Notes under the pieces: model-generated | The model's input: only the letters and a program-made list of their open reading frames with translations | What the model was told of the DNA's origin: nothing | Databases searched by the model: none | In this document: in pieces, positions 63,116 to 64,000 of the stretch | Numbering within the stretch: position 1 is the stretch's first letter | How the letters are laid out: each line of letters starts with the position of its first letter | Made by a program: the position numbers and the translations under genes | Assembly: GCF_019443505.1 (NCBI RefSeq) | Contig: NZ_CP080377.1 | Span: 248,001-312,000, forward strand | DNA: 64,000 bases | Direction of reading: 5' to 3' | From: Janthinobacterium sp. PAMC25594 | GTDB lineage: Bacteria > Pseudomonadota > Gammaproteobacteria > Burkholderiales > Burkholderiaceae_D

Positions 63116-64000
63116 TCAGGCTTTCAGGCGCGCTCTAACAGCAGGGGCGCGTGAGCGTGACAGGGCAGGTGTGCCCTTGTCATGCGTCGTGTCTTGCACC
63201 GCGACAAGGCTGATGGCCGGCGCCGCGTGCCTGGACGCTGTCTCGTTGCCCAAGGTGAAGATGCCCACCGTGCCTGATAGCTGCTGGGCGCGCTGTTGCA
63301 TGCTGGCCGCCGCCGTCGACGCCTGTTCCACCAGCGCGGCGTTTTGTTGCGTCACATGCTCCATCTGCACGATGGCGGCATTGACTTGCTCGATGCCGGA
63401 CAATTGTTCGCCGCTGGCCATGCTGATTTCGCCCATGATGTCCGTTACGCGGTGCACGCTGGCCACGATTTCGCGCATGGTGGCGCCCGCCGTATCGACC
63501 AGGCGCGCGCCCGCGTCGACCCGCTCGACGGAGTCGCCGATCAGTTGCTTGATTTCCCGCGCCGCGCCGGCCGAACGCTGGGCCAGGGTGCGTACTTCGG
63601 CGGCCACGACGGCAAAGCCGCGTCCCTGTTCGCCTGCGCGCGCCGCTTCCACGGCCGCATTCAAGGCCAGGATGTTCGTCTGGAAGGCGATGGCGTCGAT
63701 CACGCCGATGATATCGACGATCTTTTTCGACGAAGCATTGATCGAGCTCATGGTATCAACCACTTCTGCCACCACCTTGCCCCCTTTGCCGGCCACGTCG
63801 GCGGCCGATTGCGCCAGCTGGTTGGCTTGCCGCGCATTGTCCGCATTTTGCTTGACGGTGCCAGTCAGCTCTTCCATCGAGGCGGCTGTCTGCTCCAGCG
63901 AACTGGCTTGCGCCTGCGTGCGCTGCGACAAGTCCAGGTTGCCAGCGGCAATCTCGCCTGACGCGCCCGCGATGTCCTGCGTGCCGCCGCGCACGTCGCC
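63116..64000 (-). CDS. Methyl-accepting chemotaxis protein, C-terminal signalling part
   Basis: The 3' end is at 63116; the gene continues past base 64000. The visible ~295 residues are the cytoplasmic coiled signalling domain: [27 protein letters not shown] (methylation helix), then the hairpin tip [47 protein letters not shown] and the return helix [15 protein letters not shown]. It is a class of Tsr-like chemoreceptors; the sensing domain is not visible, so the ligand is unknown. It ends without a canonical CheR-docking pentapeptide. Confidence 0.92.
   Translation of the reverse strand, partial: GDVRGGTQDIAGASGEIAAGNLDLSQRTQAQASSLEQTAASMEELTGTVKQNADNARQANQLAQSAADVAGKGGKVVAEVVDTMSSINASSKKIVDIIGVIDAIAFQTNILALNAAVEAARAGEQGRGFAVVAAEVRTLAQRSAGAAREIKQLIGDSVERVDAGARLVDTAGATMREIVASVHRVTDIMGEISMASGEQLSGIEQVNAAIVQMEHVTQQNAALVEQASTAAASMQQRAQQLSGTVGIFTLGNETASRHAAPAISLVAVQDTTHDKGTPALSRSRAPAVRARLKA

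Overview
The window looks like the chromosome of a beta-proteobacterium of the Oxalobacteraceae (Janthinobacterium/Massilia/Duganella type). This is inferred from the high GC with strong C/G third positions, the family make-up (NrsF-type anti-sigma factor, MxKDx protein, PEP-CTERM protein, DUF3494 ice-binding protein, DUF1842 and DUF4331 proteins) and short intergenic palindromes of the GGGGTC..GACCCC type. I see no rRNA, tRNA, CRISPR array, integrase, transposase or phage gene. Gene density is high and most starts have a recognisable ribosome binding site.

Layout. 1-7.4 kb is central carbon metabolism: the end of an acetate permease, an NsrR-type nitric-oxide sensor with its own dyad, PEP carboxylase, GAPDH and pyruvate kinase. 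7.5-12.5 kb has small envelope proteins and a complete FecI/FecR/TonB-receptor iron-signalling set behind a good Fur box. 12.6-25.6 kb has a large MHYT-PAS hybrid kinase with an HD-GYP response regulator, an APH(6)-like kinase, a lipoprotein esterase with a DUF481 outer-membrane protein, an OmpR-type two-component pair and a VirK/YbjX protein. 25.7-30.1 kb has hemB, an MBL-fold hydrolase, msrA, a LuxR-type regulator and a DUF1842 protein. 30.2-34.8 kb is a tightly coupled operon for 3-hydroxyphenylacetate to homogentisate to maleylacetoacetate: permease, MhaA-like flavin hydroxylase, a 61-residue MhaB-like coupling protein and HmgA.

34.9-39.3 kb is the most unusual part. One 897-residue protein combines a coiled region, a NodB polysaccharide deacetylase, a caspase-like peptidase, an EF-hand-like loop and TPRs. 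It is followed 2 nt later by a small protein resembling Imm22-type immunity proteins. Convergent to these, with overlapping 3' ends, is a multi-pass membrane protein ending in a receiver domain. This may be an undescribed signalling or conflict module.

39.3-44.5 kb has a second TonB receptor, KptA, an AT-richer lipoprotein and two adjacent decayed aldo/keto reductase genes. 44.5-52.7 kb is an ECF sigma/NrsF anti-sigma centre. On one side are DUF4331, a small lipoprotein, a TPR protein and HupE; on the other side a DUF1223, cytochrome b561, molybdopterin oxidoreductase and MxKDx operon, preceded by an exact GTAACC-N16-CGAA promoter. 52.7-64 kb has an EAL phosphodiesterase, a PEP-CTERM ice-binding protein, an MFS pump, a CatA-like acetyltransferase, AraC, LysR and XRE regulators, LysE and YeiH exporters, a GNAT enzyme and the signalling half of a chemoreceptor.

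All function calls come from reading the translations and motifs; no database search was possible. Starts were moved inward from the longest frame wherever a ribosome binding site or family N-terminus supported it.
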